Source: Acridotheres tristis
Taxonomy: Eukaryota; Chordata; Aves; Passeriformes; Sturnidae
NCBI GenBank assembly: GCA_037013685.1
Contig: CM072889.1
Span: 19,415,976-19,479,975, forward strand
Direction: 5' to 3'
DNA length: 64,000 nt
Positions 11,241 through 25,145 of the stretch are shown piece by piece. The notes beneath the pieces were generated by a model, which was given only the letters and a program-made list of their open reading frames with translations, did not search any database and was not told where the DNA came from. Made by a program: the position numbers and the translations under genes. The first letter of the stretch is position 1, and each line of letters opens with the position of its first letter.

Positions 11241-14200
11241 AATATAATATTCTTATTATTCTTAATAGGAATAATAAGTAAATACTGCTAAGGCCATTCA
11301 CCTACTGTTCCTGATATTCAGTAATTACATTTTAATTCATGCCTCAGATTTAATTGGCAAGTTAGGAGGTCTAGTTACAGACCTGGAACCCAGTTGTCTT
11401 CTCTGGAGACTGTGTCAAGGTGTGCCAGCACATCAGTGACACGAGCCAGCAGCTGGCAAAGCACTGCACAGCCTTCAGACACAGGGGTATGAACTGCAAA
11501 AGCTTCTGGATGTGAGTTCCTGTTCATTTTACAAGGCTCTTCCATCAGTGATCCAGTGCTCTTCTGTACTCCAGTAATCTGATATTCATCTTAGGGATAT
11601 TTGTCATGAGCTGCCAGCTCCACTTGTCACAGGAGCCAAGGCCAAAGAGACCCAAGAGCTGCGAGGCCACTGCATCTTCCTGATGAAGAAATGTTCTCTT
11701 CCCCAGATTTTCTCTGTCCACCTTCCCCTGGGATATTTGCAGCTCACACAAGGGCTGGGTAATCCAGGCTGCTCAGACTGGGGCTGCTGAGGGACTAATC
11801 TGGGGGATTCAGGAGGGAATAATGGCACGTTGGTGCCACAAAAATGCAATCTTTGCAATGACACACAACCCAGGCTCTGAGCACACACCCTCAGATGGTG
11901 TCTGCACCTTTGACACAGGCTGTTCCCATTGTGGTAAACTCCTGCCACGTGTCATTCCAGAAAAGAAATATGCAAAAACAAACACCAGGCTTTTCCTGTG
12001 ATTGAGTTTCCAGAGAGTTCCTCACTTGTTGGTATTTACTGTTTTTCCTCAGACTTTTGGAGGAAGTGGAATGAAAACAATAGTAGCTTATTTGATCAAA
12101 TATGACTAAGCAGTAATCACTCGTTTGCCAACCTAAGGAGTAAAAAGAGAAAATTAATGAATAGCCTCGTGCTAATAAGCTGAGGTTAATTTGAATTGCC
12201 AAATGCCACAGATGAATTGATTTTGTACTTTCTGCATTTTTTTTCCTGCACTCTGTGCTTTCCTTCTTTAAATTCCCTTGTGGCTTCAGAAGAAAAAGAT
12301 GTTTTCTAGTTCCTGTCAGATGAGGTTGGATAGTGCTAACATGTACCACAGCACAACTGCCTCTCACTGGATGGGTGTTGAGCAGTGTCTCCAAACCAGC
12401 TCTTAGGGAAACTGTTCTTTATTTCCCAGGGATACGTGAGGATGGTCAGAAAAACAAAAACCACTTTAAATTTCTGCAGTCGACCTGAAGGACACGCAGG
12501 CCTTGTGCCTTTTGGAATTTACATTTGGAGTAATTCTGTTAAATCACCCGAGCAAGCCATGCCCAGCTACAAGGGCTGGGAAAATAGCAATGCTATCAGT
12601 GTGTTCCAGCTCCACCTAATCCTCCTCATCATTTCTCACATGAGCAGCCTCCCTGCCTTCAGCTGCACCTCTCCCAGGCTGGCACCTGAGTGTGGCTATC
12701 AAAGCACAGCCTCTGGCTCCTTCCTTTGCCACCCAGCACTTGTCCTGGCCCAGCCCCTCTCCTCCCTGCTCCCCTCTCCCCACCAGAGCTGTAGCCCTGA
12801 GGAAGAAGGGAAAAGCAAAGAGCCTCTTTGATTTGCAGCAGAGAGGAGCAGAGGAAATGCCTGATGGAGATCATTATCACTTATCTCTCACTGCCAAACG
12901 TGCTCAGCTGTCGATGCAGTTGAGCCTCTCAGCTGAACATATCATTCCTATGTCATCATATCGTTCTGCCTTGCTGTCCACTGGAGATCAAACCAGTGCA
13001 TCCACCCAACTTCTCTGTGTACTTCCTTAGCCTGTGAGATTCAAGCAAAACCATCCCTCTGCAGTGGCTCTCTGTCAATAAGCTGCCTGCATTTTGCATT
13101 AACAAAAACAATCCTTTGACAGTTTGGGAAGATGATTATTACCCAGTGCCTCTTTCCTCCCTACCCTGCTCCTCCAAACTCAGCTGCACACGTTAATTTA
13201 AAAGAGGAAAACGTAATAAGAGTGGGAAGAAAGAAAACCTCATGTCACAAGAAGCTCAATTTGGGAAGTTTAACTTCCCACAGGAAGCACAAACCTGTCT
13301 GTGTGCTCACCTACCCCATCAGACTTGGAATGTTTTTGAGGTGCCTGGTTTTACATTATGTGGTCAGTCCAGCCAGTCCTGCTATGCTGTGGCTGGGCCC
13401 AGTGGAACTTCTAGAGATTTAACAGATTTAGATTGGTGAATTTAGAACAGAGGTTTACAGCTGCTTTTTAGGATGTAAAAAATAGTAGCTGTGCTTGCTC
13501 CTTCCTGCATGGGCTCAGCCTTGTCTTTGGGAAGTGCCTCTTCACCTGTGGTGTTCAGGTTTCTTAGCTGATCCTTCTTTATTTTAGACTTGAGAAGATG
13601 TTTTATGCATTGTTGTTATTAATACACAGCACCCTGGCTGCCCCTGGGCACCTCCTGATATGTTTTCAAAGGGATACACAGGTGAGTTTCCAACCTAAAT
13701 ACATCTCCTGGAGGCAAACAGGCAGCTACAGTCTCAGGTCCCACTGAAAACCCCATCAGCAGAGTCAGGAACAAGCCTAAAGGAGCCTCATTTAAAAATG
13801 GTGGATGCTGTAAAGGGACAACTGTGAGTCAAGCAGAGCACAGAAGGCAAAAAAAAAAAAAAGTTATTATGATGAGAGCTGTTTTCTCTCCTGGGAGTGG
13901 TAAGGAAAGGACAAATCTAAACTGTGACATCAGAGAGCTCCTTGATCCTTCCATCACACTTCAGAGAGCTCCTTGATCAGCCCTGTGATTGGTACCTGAG
14001 TGTGCAGTTGTCATTTTGGGGGATGTTTCTTGCTGGATTTCAGTTCCCCCTGCAGAAGAGTCGGGAAGGAGCCGTGTCCTGCAGAGGTGCCCCGAGGCCA
14101 GGTGTGCTGGGCTGAGGATGTCACAGCTCCTGCTGCCTCTGCTGCCTTTCCTGCAGCCGTGCCAGGCTCCTCCCTGCCCCAGCTGTCTGTGCTGGCAGCA

Positions 14201-17200
14201 GCTCAGCACAACGCGAGGTGCAGCTTGGCCTTGTACCTACCCCTGTAAGGCTGCAATTCCGCGGTGTTGTTGTTGTCCTTTTGTACCTGACGTGTTTAGG
14301 AAAGACGCTGCTATCTTGGCAAATATCTGGACATCTTTGCTGTTAAGAGAGCAGTGATTAATGTGCTTTTTTGTTCTCTCTGATTAAATTAAAACATGCA
14401 TTCTAACATGTCTTGGAGACGTTTATAATTGTCCTTGTGTAGCCCAGCTTATCAGGACGCAGTAGCAGGTGTTGTCAGCAGAGCCAGCCAGGATTTTTTA
14501 TTGCTGTGTGCCAGCCCCTGTGCTGAGGGCCAAGGCCCAGGTGCCACAGCCCTGTGCTGGTGCTGAGCAGGGTTTCCATGAGCATCCCTGCCTCCCTGAG
14601 CCTGGCACGGAGCCTGGGGACACGGGGACAGCCCAGCAGTGTGTGCCACCCTGCAGAGCCCCCTCCACGTCCCCCTGCCCGGCTGCCCTGCAGACTGGGC
14701 AAGGTGGCTTTGCAGATTTCTCCACATCTGTGAGCACTTGGAACAAACTTCACTGGCTTTGTCTCAAATGGAGCTTTCTGCTGGTTTATCTCAAAGGGTG
14801 TTTCAGCTTTGATGGGAGAAGGAAACACATTTTCTGTGTGGAGCCCTCTGGTCCTCCCGTGCTGATGTAACCCAGGGCGAAAAGTGTCCCCTCGTGTCAC
14901 AGGGTGCTCAGATGAGGGTTTGGGCAGGTTGTGATTGCTGAGATCATCACACCAACCTGCCAGGGGTGCCCTCAGCCCTGCCAGGGTGCTCCTGTCTCAC
15001 TCTGCTCCCTTCTCAAGGCAGCAGCTGATGTTCTGCCTGATGGCCACTCTTGAGCCAGGCTGGGATCAGCCCTGGGCTCATCGAGTTCCATCCCTTTCTC
15101 TGGTGAATTTTAGGCAAGTGGAGCAATCTTCTTCATTTTCAGCCCCATTTGAAAGGTCTGGCACCATCAACTAGTGCTGCAGGAAAAGCTACCCAAAAAA
15201 CCCACAGTTTTAGGACTTGGAGGTTGCCTTTCTTGCTGTGGAAGAAAGATAAAATAAGTTTCATTTGAACTTGATGAAATAAGTTTCCCTTGTACTTTTG
15301 CCACTTTTGTGTGAGGAATAGAGACTGAACTGATGGTGGTGTGAGTTGTACATCAAGAGTGATGTTTTCTGTTCCTGCCATTTTAGCATTGTTTTCCTTT
15401 AAAGAAGGTGGAAGCCCATGAAGGTGTTGGCAAGTACTGGCTGAAAGTCTGAAAACTGAGTATCAAAAAGTTGAAAAGGCAGGGCAGTGTTTTCCATGAT
15501 GTATCCACCACCTGGGAAGAGGAATGCATACTCATGATATTGTTCTGTTGCAACTCCTTGGCAGATTTTTCCTGCACAGGGAAAAGAACTAGCAATCCCT
15601 AATTATGATCCTTAACTTGGGGGCAGTTTGGCACTTTTTTGTTTGCATCTCTTAAGTTTCCTTGGCCCATCAGCCCCAGAGTCACATTAAAACACACATT
15701 AAAGTGTTTTGGGGATGTAAATCTACTTGCAGTTCTGGAATGGCCACAGAAGGGCCTGGTCAGAGCTCTGGCAGGGCATTCATCAAAAAGCATCACATAA
15801 GAGGTGGCTCTGATCACAGCAGTGGCCACTCAGGGTTACCACTGCTTTGGAAGCAGATGTGCAACAGAAAACCGAGCTTTTAATCAAAGGTTTTCAGGGC
15901 AGCGAGTTACCATGGCAGTTGCAGTAAGATAAAACACTGCAGGAGCTTTGAGAAGGAGTCTGTTATAATTTTGGAATTCTATAGGGCGTATTGTCCAAGA
16001 ATTCAAAGCACCCCATTAAGTTTCGCTGCTCTATTGTAAGGTGGGTAAATATGATCATCTCCATGATCAGGCTGGCAGAATGAGACACTGAAGTGAGATG
16101 ATTTCCCCACTGTGGCATGTGTGCCACTGGTGTCAGCTCCTGCGTGGTGTGAGGCTGCCACAGCCCAGCAAGGCAGCTGGGGATGGCTGATGGCCCCTTT
16201 GAGCCCTTCTGCAGGCTCAGGTGCAGCTGTGTTTTCCCAGTGGTGTCTATTCCTGGCCTCTCAGAGATTCACCCCTGTAGTGAATATTTTACATATTTCA
16301 CTTGATGTATCTAAAAGCGGAGTTCATTAAGCAGTCCTTAAAAAAAAAAAAAAAAAGCCCCAGCACACAGTTCATGCCTTCGTTAGAGTCTGTGTGCTGT
16401 CAGTGCTCTCCCCAGCCCCTGAGCCTCACCCCACAGTCCCTGCCCTGCTGCACTCCCACACTCTGCTCTTGTGCCTGGCACCAAACCTGACCCCACCCTG
16501 TCCCTGTCCCCGTCCCTGTCCCTGCACTGCTCCTCTTGATCCCAGAGCAGACAGGTGCAGGCACAACTTCCTCCTCAGCACAGCGTTCCTATTAAAAATT
16601 ACCCCCATAGGCTGGTTGCTGTTATTATTCCTTTTTATCCTGTTATGGTCTCCCTTAGGCCAGTCAAACAGTGAAAAGCCAGGCTTTAATCAGTGATTGC
16701 TTTTACACTTGCTTGTGTTTCACACCTGCTGGCAGCCTGCAGTCTCTGAGTGCTGCTTCCCTACATTCCCAGGATTCTTTTTGTAGTTGATTTTCTACCT
16801 TTAAAGGTGTTCTGTGCTCCAAAGGAGACAACAACTCTTTCTTAATCCTGTCTTCCGTGCTAGTGTTGTTCTACCTTTGTTAAGGCATGGGATTACCCAG
16901 GGCTGGAGATGATCTGGGCTTTGCCAGAGATGTTTGGGATGGGGGAAGGCAGCCCAGCCATGCTTAGCTGTAAAGCCAGCCTTAAAGAAATTCATCTTTC
17001 TCTGGGAAGGGGCCAACGGCAGCATTACATCTGAGCTCATTCCAGCTCTAAGATCTGGCCTAATCTGAGGACACAGGAGATCAGTGCTGGGGAGGCCAGC
17101 AGGGATCCTCCAGAGGGAGCCTGGCTGATCCCCTGGCCCTGCCAGCCCAGCCCCAGCCCTGAACCAGCACCCGGCCACTGGTAAAGTGCAAATGCAATGG

Positions 17201-20200
17201 CAGCTGCAAGTGCAGCCACACAGCAGCAGCAATGGCAGCTGCAGCCACAGGGACCTCCCTGGAGCAGCAGCACTGATCCTGGGGATGGAACCTGTGTGTG
17301 TGTGTGTGTGTGGGGACACTCTGGGCTCACACCTGGCAGGCTGCAGGGCACTCCTTGCTCCGTGCTCCTTCTCAGGAGATCGTGCACAAGGACTACAAAC
17401 AGCGGGTCAAACCGTTTTTAATCTCTTTAATTGAAAAGCCCCAGTGCTGTTGCTGACCTCCCCCTTCAGAGTCCAGGCTGCCCAAGTTCTCGTGGCTTCT
17501 TTGGTTGCCCGTGGCAAGAAGGGCTGGAATGCCTCTGCCCTTGCAGCGCTGCTGCCAGGGTTGCAGTTCATCCATCAGCCAGGGCTGGGCTCTCGAGTCC
17601 TGGCATCCATCAGAGCAGCCCCTGCTCTTTGTGCCCCTTTCTGTGGCATCCAGCTGACAGAGGTGTCCTGTCCCATCCAGTTTGGGCCCCTTTATTGTCC
17701 CTTTTCTCCCCTTTCTTCTGCTCTGGGATCTCTGACATTTTGGTCATGTTTTTAGTGCCTGCTAAAAGGTTCTTGTTCAAACCTTCCTAATGTTTTCCTT
17801 CTCAGGTTTCTTGCAAAGGGCTCCTGTGGGAGCCCTGCTCTTCTCTGTGCTTCATTTCCCAATCCTCCACCCTGCTCTCAAATACCACATGGTAGTTCTT
17901 GCTGATTCACCAATTAAATCAAGTGGAATCATTTGGGTTATTTAAAAAATAATTTTTAACGCAGTTTAAATCAGCCCAATTGATTGTTCTCTCATGTAGC
18001 CCCTATTAGGCATTTTTTGAGAGGGAAGAAAAAAAAAAACAACGCTTTTATTATTTTTTTCTGATTTTGGCTTTTATGGCAGCACAGTATTTGACTCTTT
18101 GCTCCTTGTCTTGCTCTGAAACAGTTTATCAAATCTCCTTCAACAATTACTGTCTGCTCCTCTATTATTCACTTTCACTTGCTTGATTCTTTCCTATCCA
18201 TCAGCCTTCTTCTCCCTTTCCAGCCTGCATTCTGTCAGCATAAAAGTCTGCTGCTGGAGCTGCAGTGCAGGCTGAGGCTGAGCCCTTCCCTGAGCCCAGC
18301 TCTCCACACCCACAGCCAAGGCAGGGGCTCCTGGTGTGTCCCCCTGCTTCAGCCTCATCCTCTCCATCACCTGCTCCTTCCTTCTCTCCATTTGCAAGTG
18401 AGGAACCTGAGTCAACAAAGTGGTTTTCTGCAGTTTTTGCTCATAAAGCTGCAACTTTCACTGAAAATTAGGTGGGTGCTTGTTGCCCTTGTGTTCAGCC
18501 TTCTGATTGTTAAAAGATAATTTTTACAGTTTCTCACAGTCTGTTCTTGTAAACAATAAATGTTTTGCATTCCTCTTTGGAGGAAGAGCAAATTGATAAA
18601 CTGTTGATGAAACCTGTGAGGTCAAAAAGTAATATCCTCACTGTCCAATCCATAGTCACTCTTGAAATTCTATAAATAGACATAAATAGAAATGTAAATA
18701 AATAGAAATAATAGAAATGTATATAAATAGAAACGTCAAGAAAAATTTCTTTTTCCCCCTCAGCTCCTCAGAGTCATGAAGTGTAAGTGCCTTTCTTTCT
18801 GTGTCATTCAGTAACAGGTGCTAGAAGCTTTTAGGGCTAAAACAAAACCTGCTGCAGTGCTAGAGCTCCTCACTGATTTCTGTGCCCCTCTAAGGATTCT
18901 CTGGCCCAGAGATCCAGCTCTCCATGGGATCTCCTCTCACTGGGTTCAGGCAGGACTGTGGGGACCTTCTTTTGTTCCTGAAAAGAAAAGCTGCCCATTC
19001 ATTGTGACCACAAAAAGTGGCTCCTGCTCCATGCTCTGCTCTTTTCTTCTCTTCTTTACTTTCTCTGCATCCTCCCTCCCCCAGATTTCCCCATCCCTAG
19101 TGCCAGTGTTGCTTCACCTTCATGTGTTTACATCAGAAAGACTCTCAGAGAAAAAGGTTTTCCTAAGTAGGAAGCAGAGCTGTGGTTTTATCGTAGTCAT
19201 TAATAAAGCAATTAATTTGGTCTGTGTGCTATGAAATTCGAAGACCTTTGGTAGGTCATGCTTAGAAGTACATGTCTTTTGTATTAGTGAAGTGATAAAA
19301 TTCAAATGGAAATGAGAAATGTTTTCTGCTCTTTACATGGAATGTGGAAAAAAATATGCTAGAATTTTACTGGATTATTAAAGGAAATATGTCAGAGGGA
19401 CTGTTCCTGCTCTGTGCTTTTGAGTGTCAGAAAAACGTGAAATACCACATTTTTTCAATGAAGAAAAGTAGGCTTCAGGTATAAAAAATACTGTTTATTT
19501 ATGAAAAATATATAATTTTTACCCACCCCAAGCCTCAGTCATGAAAGTGTCCTGCCCCAGTGGCAGCAGGCTGGGTGGAGCAGATAAATGCAGTGCAGGG
19601 ATGGACTCTTGCCCTCTCCAGGCTCTGGTGTGGAAGGAGAGTGATGGAATCTGGGCTTCCTATCAATTAGGATCAAAGCCACTTAGCTGGCTGAGATGTG
19701 CTTCCTCTGAATCCTCATTTTGGGTTTCTGTCATGCTTCTTTAATCTCCTACAAAGTTACATTTCCATAAAAAAAAAAAAAATCAAAAAAAAAATCCATT
19801 TTTCCTGCTTATTTTCGTTAAGTGGAAAGTCTCCTTAATGATGTTTTTTTGGATTCAGAAGCTCCTCATCTAGGTCAGCATTTGCAGAATGCCACTTTCC
19901 CAGTTGTTACATCGCTACGCCTCAAATCCTTAATTCCAAACAATGAAAGTCTTGGAACTGTTCTTGCTTTCCTTTAATTTCCTTCCTTCTGAGAGCTGAA
20001 TTTTTCCTCTCATCATGGTCTCCATCCCAGCTTCAACTCATTTATCAATTTATAAGTCTCGCTTCTTCCAGAATAGTTTTTCAGATCCGTATTTTTAGAT
20101 GAGAGCTGTTCCATCTTTCCAAAATGATCACTTCAAGCTCAGCCACTGGAGCTGAGACATACAATATTTAAATTATTATTTATAGTACAGGAACATGTGG

Positions 20201-20460
20201 AGACTTTCATTAAAGATAAGGCATTAGCCTTGTGCCTTGATGAGTAAAAGCACAGTGAGTGATGGTCCCTGCTCTGAGCAGTTTGCACTCTTCAGCCTGG
20301 GTGGACTTGGTGGCAGAATTTCGGGAGAAATTTAACCCAAACACGTTGGCATCACTCAGGGCTGAGCACAGCCCCAGGTTTTGTCAGAGTTGCCCAGCCC
20401 TGCCTGCCCCAGCTCAGGGTGCTGCTGATTGTGGCTCAGTGCCTGACAGGCAAGAGAGGC
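11241..20460. other. non-coding stretch, no gene seen
   Basis: Nine kilobases with no gene I can support. Small features noted: a 16-bp direct repeat AGAGAGCTCCTTGATC at about 13,934 and 13,963; an A-run at 13,850-13,862; an A-run at 16,340-16,356; a (GT)n tract at about 17,289-17,312; and a degenerate ATAAATAGAAATGT repeat at about 18,670-18,735. Open frames such as 16,801-17,319 (minus) and 11,891-12,394 (minus) are not protein-like. The region is an ordinary mixture of AT-rich and moderately GC-rich single-copy DNA. Confidence 0.6.
17289..17312. repeat. (GT)n microsatellite
   Basis: About eleven consecutive GT dinucleotides. They are flanked on the left by CAG/CAA-rich sequence (17,180-17,270) that resembles a worn CAGCAG tract. 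Likely length-polymorphic. Confidence 0.9.
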
Positions 20461-20855
20461 AGCAGGATGGGGTGAATCCCAAAAACTGGGAACTGAGAGG
20501 GGGTGAATCCCAAAAACTGGGAACTGAGAGCTGACAGCAGGATGGGGTGAATCCCAAAAACTGGGAACTGAGAGCTGACAGCAGGATGGGGTGAATCCCA
20601 AAAACTGGGAACTGAGAGCTGACAGCAGGATGGGGTGAATCCCAAAAACTGGGAACTGAGAGGGGGTGAATCCCAAAAACTGGGAACTGAGAGCTGACAG
20701 CAGGATGGGGTGAATCCCAAAAACTGGGAACTGAGAGGGGGTGAATCCCAAAAACTGGGAACTGGGAAATGACAGCAGGATGGGTGAATCCCAAAAACTG
20801 GGAACTGAGAGCTGACAGCAGGATGGGGTAAATCCCTAAAACTGGGAACTGAGAG
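20461..20855. repeat. minisatellite with 44-bp and 31-bp units
   Basis: Nine or so repeats of GTGAATCCCAAAAACTGGGA followed by ACTGAGA. In most units this is followed by a 17-bp module GCTGACAGCAGGATGGG (total 44 bp). In three units the module is replaced by GGGG (total 31 bp). Unit starts are close to 20,472, 20,503, 20,547, 20,591, 20,635, 20,666, 20,710, 20,741, 20,785 and 20,829. The rightmost units are the most diverged. Open frames in all three minus-strand frames are a by-product of the repeat. Confidence 0.95.
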
Positions 20856-23800
20856 CCCCTGTGAGATCTCAACCACCCATGGGAGATGCCAGGTGAGCAC
20901 AGCTGGGCACATCTGCAGGGGATGGACAGGACAGCTGTACAAACATGGGCAGACACCTCCAGGTTCCAGCATTTTCCCAGTCACTGTTAGAGGTCCCTTT
21001 TCTCCAGTGTGTCCCTAATTCTTCTGATTCCTCAGCCAGTAGCAGCTGATGATCTGTCAGCCTTCAGCACAGCCTGGTGCATTTCTGTCCTGAAAGAAAC
21101 CTTTCTACTTGGATTACCATTTATAGCTCCAATTTTTTTTCACTAAGTGGTGTAAATTAGTTCTGTGTGACTTGATGGATTCTCTCCCTCCCCCTTGACA
21201 ACAGTGATAAAAGATCTGACCCCTTTCTGGATGTTTGTAAAACCAAACATACAAAATCTAATTTGTTTAGGGCTGAGCTTTTAATTGCTTCACCATCACA
21301 ACATGAAACCAGATGCTTTAGCAATCTTGGGGATTGATCGACTGATTTATAATAAGGGACTTGACCCAAGAGGGGTTATCAGGCTTGGCTGTAGTAAAAT
21401 AAATCTTTCTGGATTTGTCAGGATGTTGGTGCAGACCTGTGTGGGGCAAGGATTTGGTATGCAGCCTCTGAGCCCTGCTGTGGCTGCTGATGAAATGTCC
21501 CAGGGAAATGCTGCACTTCTTATCAGGGCTGAACACTGCAAGAGTGAAATAAAGCTGAGCAGCCCTGGCCAGGGTTTGCTCTGCTCCCAGAGGAAAATCA
21601 GCCTGTGCTCACTGACCCAACAGGAGGATGAAACCACTGCAGGTTTGAGGGGCTTTTGGGTTCTGATTGCTAAGAATTAGGATTCCAAAACAAACCCCAT
21701 GCTCATATGCAGAGTATTCCTGCTCTTAAACTACTTCTAATTAATTTAGGGCTTTTTGCCCTGGCCCACAGACCATTCTTTAGCCTTCCAGAGGTAGCAC
21801 TGTTTTAGCCTTCTGCATGTGCTGATTAGTATCAAGTCAGAATAATTCTTTTTTCCCCAGAGAAGTCCCCTGTGTTTTACTCATAAATAAAAAAAGGAAA
21901 GGAAGAAACATTCTTGATGGTATTTTTGCAATTTGACTTTGCCTTTAGAATAGAACTGCACACATAGAGCACTTGTCGTCCCTAAAACTTACATTTTGAA
22001 AGTTCTTTGAAGATCTAAATTACAGATCTTTCATATGAAAAGTTAATGAAGGACTCTAAACAAAATAAAATAGAAATGATGACATGAAAGAGTCTTCTTA
22101 TGGCTTCAATAAGAAGATAAACAGTTTAATATTCCACATACTGCATTAAAAATAACAGCTGGGCTCTGTGGAGATGAATCCCCTAACTGAGCTGCACTGG
22201 CTCCACGTTACCCCAGGACAGGTTGGTGACTCCCCCTCACTTGTCCCCTCCCTCTGGCCCCCAGAAATGCTGAAGGCAGCCAGCACCTGATCACTTTTAG
22301 CAGACAGCTCCAGTACTTTAACAAACACAGAACAAAGTGCCATTACCAGCACCACCTCAGTACCCCCAAGTGATAGACACATTCTGTATTGACAGCCTCC
22401 AATTTTAATGAGCTATTGCTGTTTCAGACTGTATTGATTGGCCTTTTTCTTTTTTTTTTTTTCCTCTTCCTCCAATTCAGCAAGAGGAAACAAGAACCAG
22501 CATCTCATTAAAAGGAGACTTTGTCCAGTGTTTCATATTTCATGAATACTTGTGAGTGAACACATCCCATAAAATAACCAATTAATTCAGCCATGCTACG
22601 ACTCAGCCTGAAAACTACACCACGACATTAACAGCAGCCTGGGGAGGCACAGGGTTGAACATTTCCTAGTGCATGAAAAGTTCCCAAACATTATTTTCAT
22701 CCACATCCCTTGATTCACTTCACTTTCTACCTCTCAGCTTTCCTGACAGCTTCTGCTGTGTTTGTTGCTCTGTGTGACTGTTGTACCATGCTGTTCACAG
22801 CTCAGGGTGTTCCACATGCAATCCACACTTCCCTGGGAGTGGTTTTTGTTATTGTTGCCTTTGACAACACCGCAGATTCAAGCTAAAAGTGACCAAAAGA
22901 GCGGGGGAAGGAGTAACCTGCAATAATGATTTGCAAATTGTGTTAATTTCATAGTGGGATTCTGCTTTTTGATAGGATTTAATGCGTAATGAGCTCCTGA
23001 GACGTTATTTTTGCTTCAAAGCTTTGCTGAGTACTAGATCCTATTAAATTCTTGCAGTGAACACACCAAAAAATACTTTGAGCTAATTTTAATAATTTTT
23101 AATTGAAGGAATATTTTTATTCCAATTTGAATATTCAAGCTGTTCAAAAGTTAACACATTCTCAAAGTATTCATCAGTCTTTTCTTTCCATAACATCTTC
23201 TTTTAGGCAGCCTGTGGCTTTTGGGGAGGGGAGCAGGGTTTTTTTTTTTGTCTCAGATTTGTTTTTCAGACCCAATTGGAACAAATTTAGGCATATTTTG
23301 CTATTTATTTCTTTTTAAGTGCCTGCATGCTGCAGTCTAATCTCCATTCTTTTTATTGCCGTTTTATAGTCTACCATTATTGTTTGTTTCCTTTGCGTTT
23401 TCCTAAAAGCAGAAACAAAATACAAATTTCCCTGCTAGTCCTTCCTTGTGTGTGGTAGCAGGAGCTGGATTTGTGTGTGTGTGCCACGCTCAGTAACAAA
23501 TGTATTTGGTTGTTAGCAGCGTTGTTATATTGCATTAAATCTTAGGGATTCCAACAGAGCCTGGCATCCCAGGCTGCAAAACAACTCACAGGAGCCCGAA
23601 CAGCATCAAAATAGAGACAGGAGCAGGGAATGTGTGAGAGAGCAAGGAATGTGTGACTGCTGTGCTTCAGGGGGAGGAGGGGACACAGAGGGGCTCGGTG
23701 ACCTGGCCCAAACCTCCCCAAAGGCTCTTGGATTTCTCCTCTCGACCCTAATTGAGCCCAGGGAGGGCTGGAGAGCAGTGCTGGGACACTGGGACATTTC

Positions 23801-23979
23801 TGGGACACCGGGACCTTCCTGTGCCACAGCTCTGCTCACTTTACACAGCAAGGCAAGGGCAGGAAGCCCTGGGCCAGCTGAGCCCGGGACCTGCTGGCCA
23901 CGCTGGTTCTGACCCCACACCTCTGCCTGCTCACAGTGCTGGGGCAGCTGGGATCCCAGCTGGCCTGGCCCTCCCTTAC
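20856..23979. other. non-coding stretch, no gene seen
   Basis: No supportable gene. The middle part (21,700-22,150 and 22,540-23,110) is AT-rich with TAATTA-like words, which could serve homeodomain binding but are also expected by chance. A T-run lies at about 22,451-22,463. The right part (23,620-23,960) turns GC-rich before the minisatellite. Confidence 0.6.
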
Positions 23980-24640
<661 letters not shown>

Positions 24641-24715
24641 TTAGCTGTGAGCACCGAGGGGTTTTGCTCTGTTGCCCTGGCAGTGCAGCCTCGGGGGCTC
24701 TTTATTAGCACTAAA

Positions 24716-25145
24716 TCACAGAATCACAGTGTATTGACAATATATTGACAGTATATTGACAGTATAGTGACAATATATTCACAGTATATTCACAGTATAT
24801 TGACAATATATTCACAGTATATTCACAGTATATTGACAATATATTCACAGTATATTCACAGTATAGTCACAATCTATTCACAATATAATCACAGTATATT
24901 CACAGTATAACCAGGTTGGGAGTGACTCCAAGATCACCAAGTCCTACCCACACCCTAACACTTCAACTAAACCATGGCACCAAGTGCCACATCCAGTCTC
25001 TCCTTAAATCCCATCAGGGATGGGGACCCCACCACCACCCGTGGCAAAGCATTCCAACACTTTATTATTCTTTCCCTAAAAAACTTCTTCCTAATATCCA
25101 GCCTACACCTCCCCTGTGCCCTGTGGTTCTGTCAGTGCTGCCTGG
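24716..25145 (-). mobile_element. CR1 retroposon fragment with expanded 3' end
   Basis: Reverse-orientation CR1. AATCACAGAATCACAG at the left is the terminal short-repeat motif of the family. The body resumes at about 24,910 with ACCAGGTTGGGAGTGACTCC, then AAACCATGGCACCAAGTGCC, CATCAGGGATGGGGACCCC, and AACTTCTTCCTAATATCCAG. Between terminus and body lies an 11-bp tandem array (24,729-24,909). The subfamily differs from the CR1 pieces at 2,312 and 10,968. No coding sequence is retained. Confidence 0.85.
24729..24909. repeat. 11-bp tandem array inside CR1 terminus
   Basis: About sixteen 11-bp units of the type TATTGACAGTA or TATTCACAGTA, with point variants (TAGTGACAATA, TAGTCACAATC). The word ATTCACAG resembles the CR1 terminal octamer seen immediately to the left (AATCACAG). 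The array probably grew from that terminal repeat. Confidence 0.9.

Noticed and set aside
20414..20984. Three long minus-strand frames with FGIHP/FWDSP repeats
   Set aside because: Translation of the 44/31-bp minisatellite.
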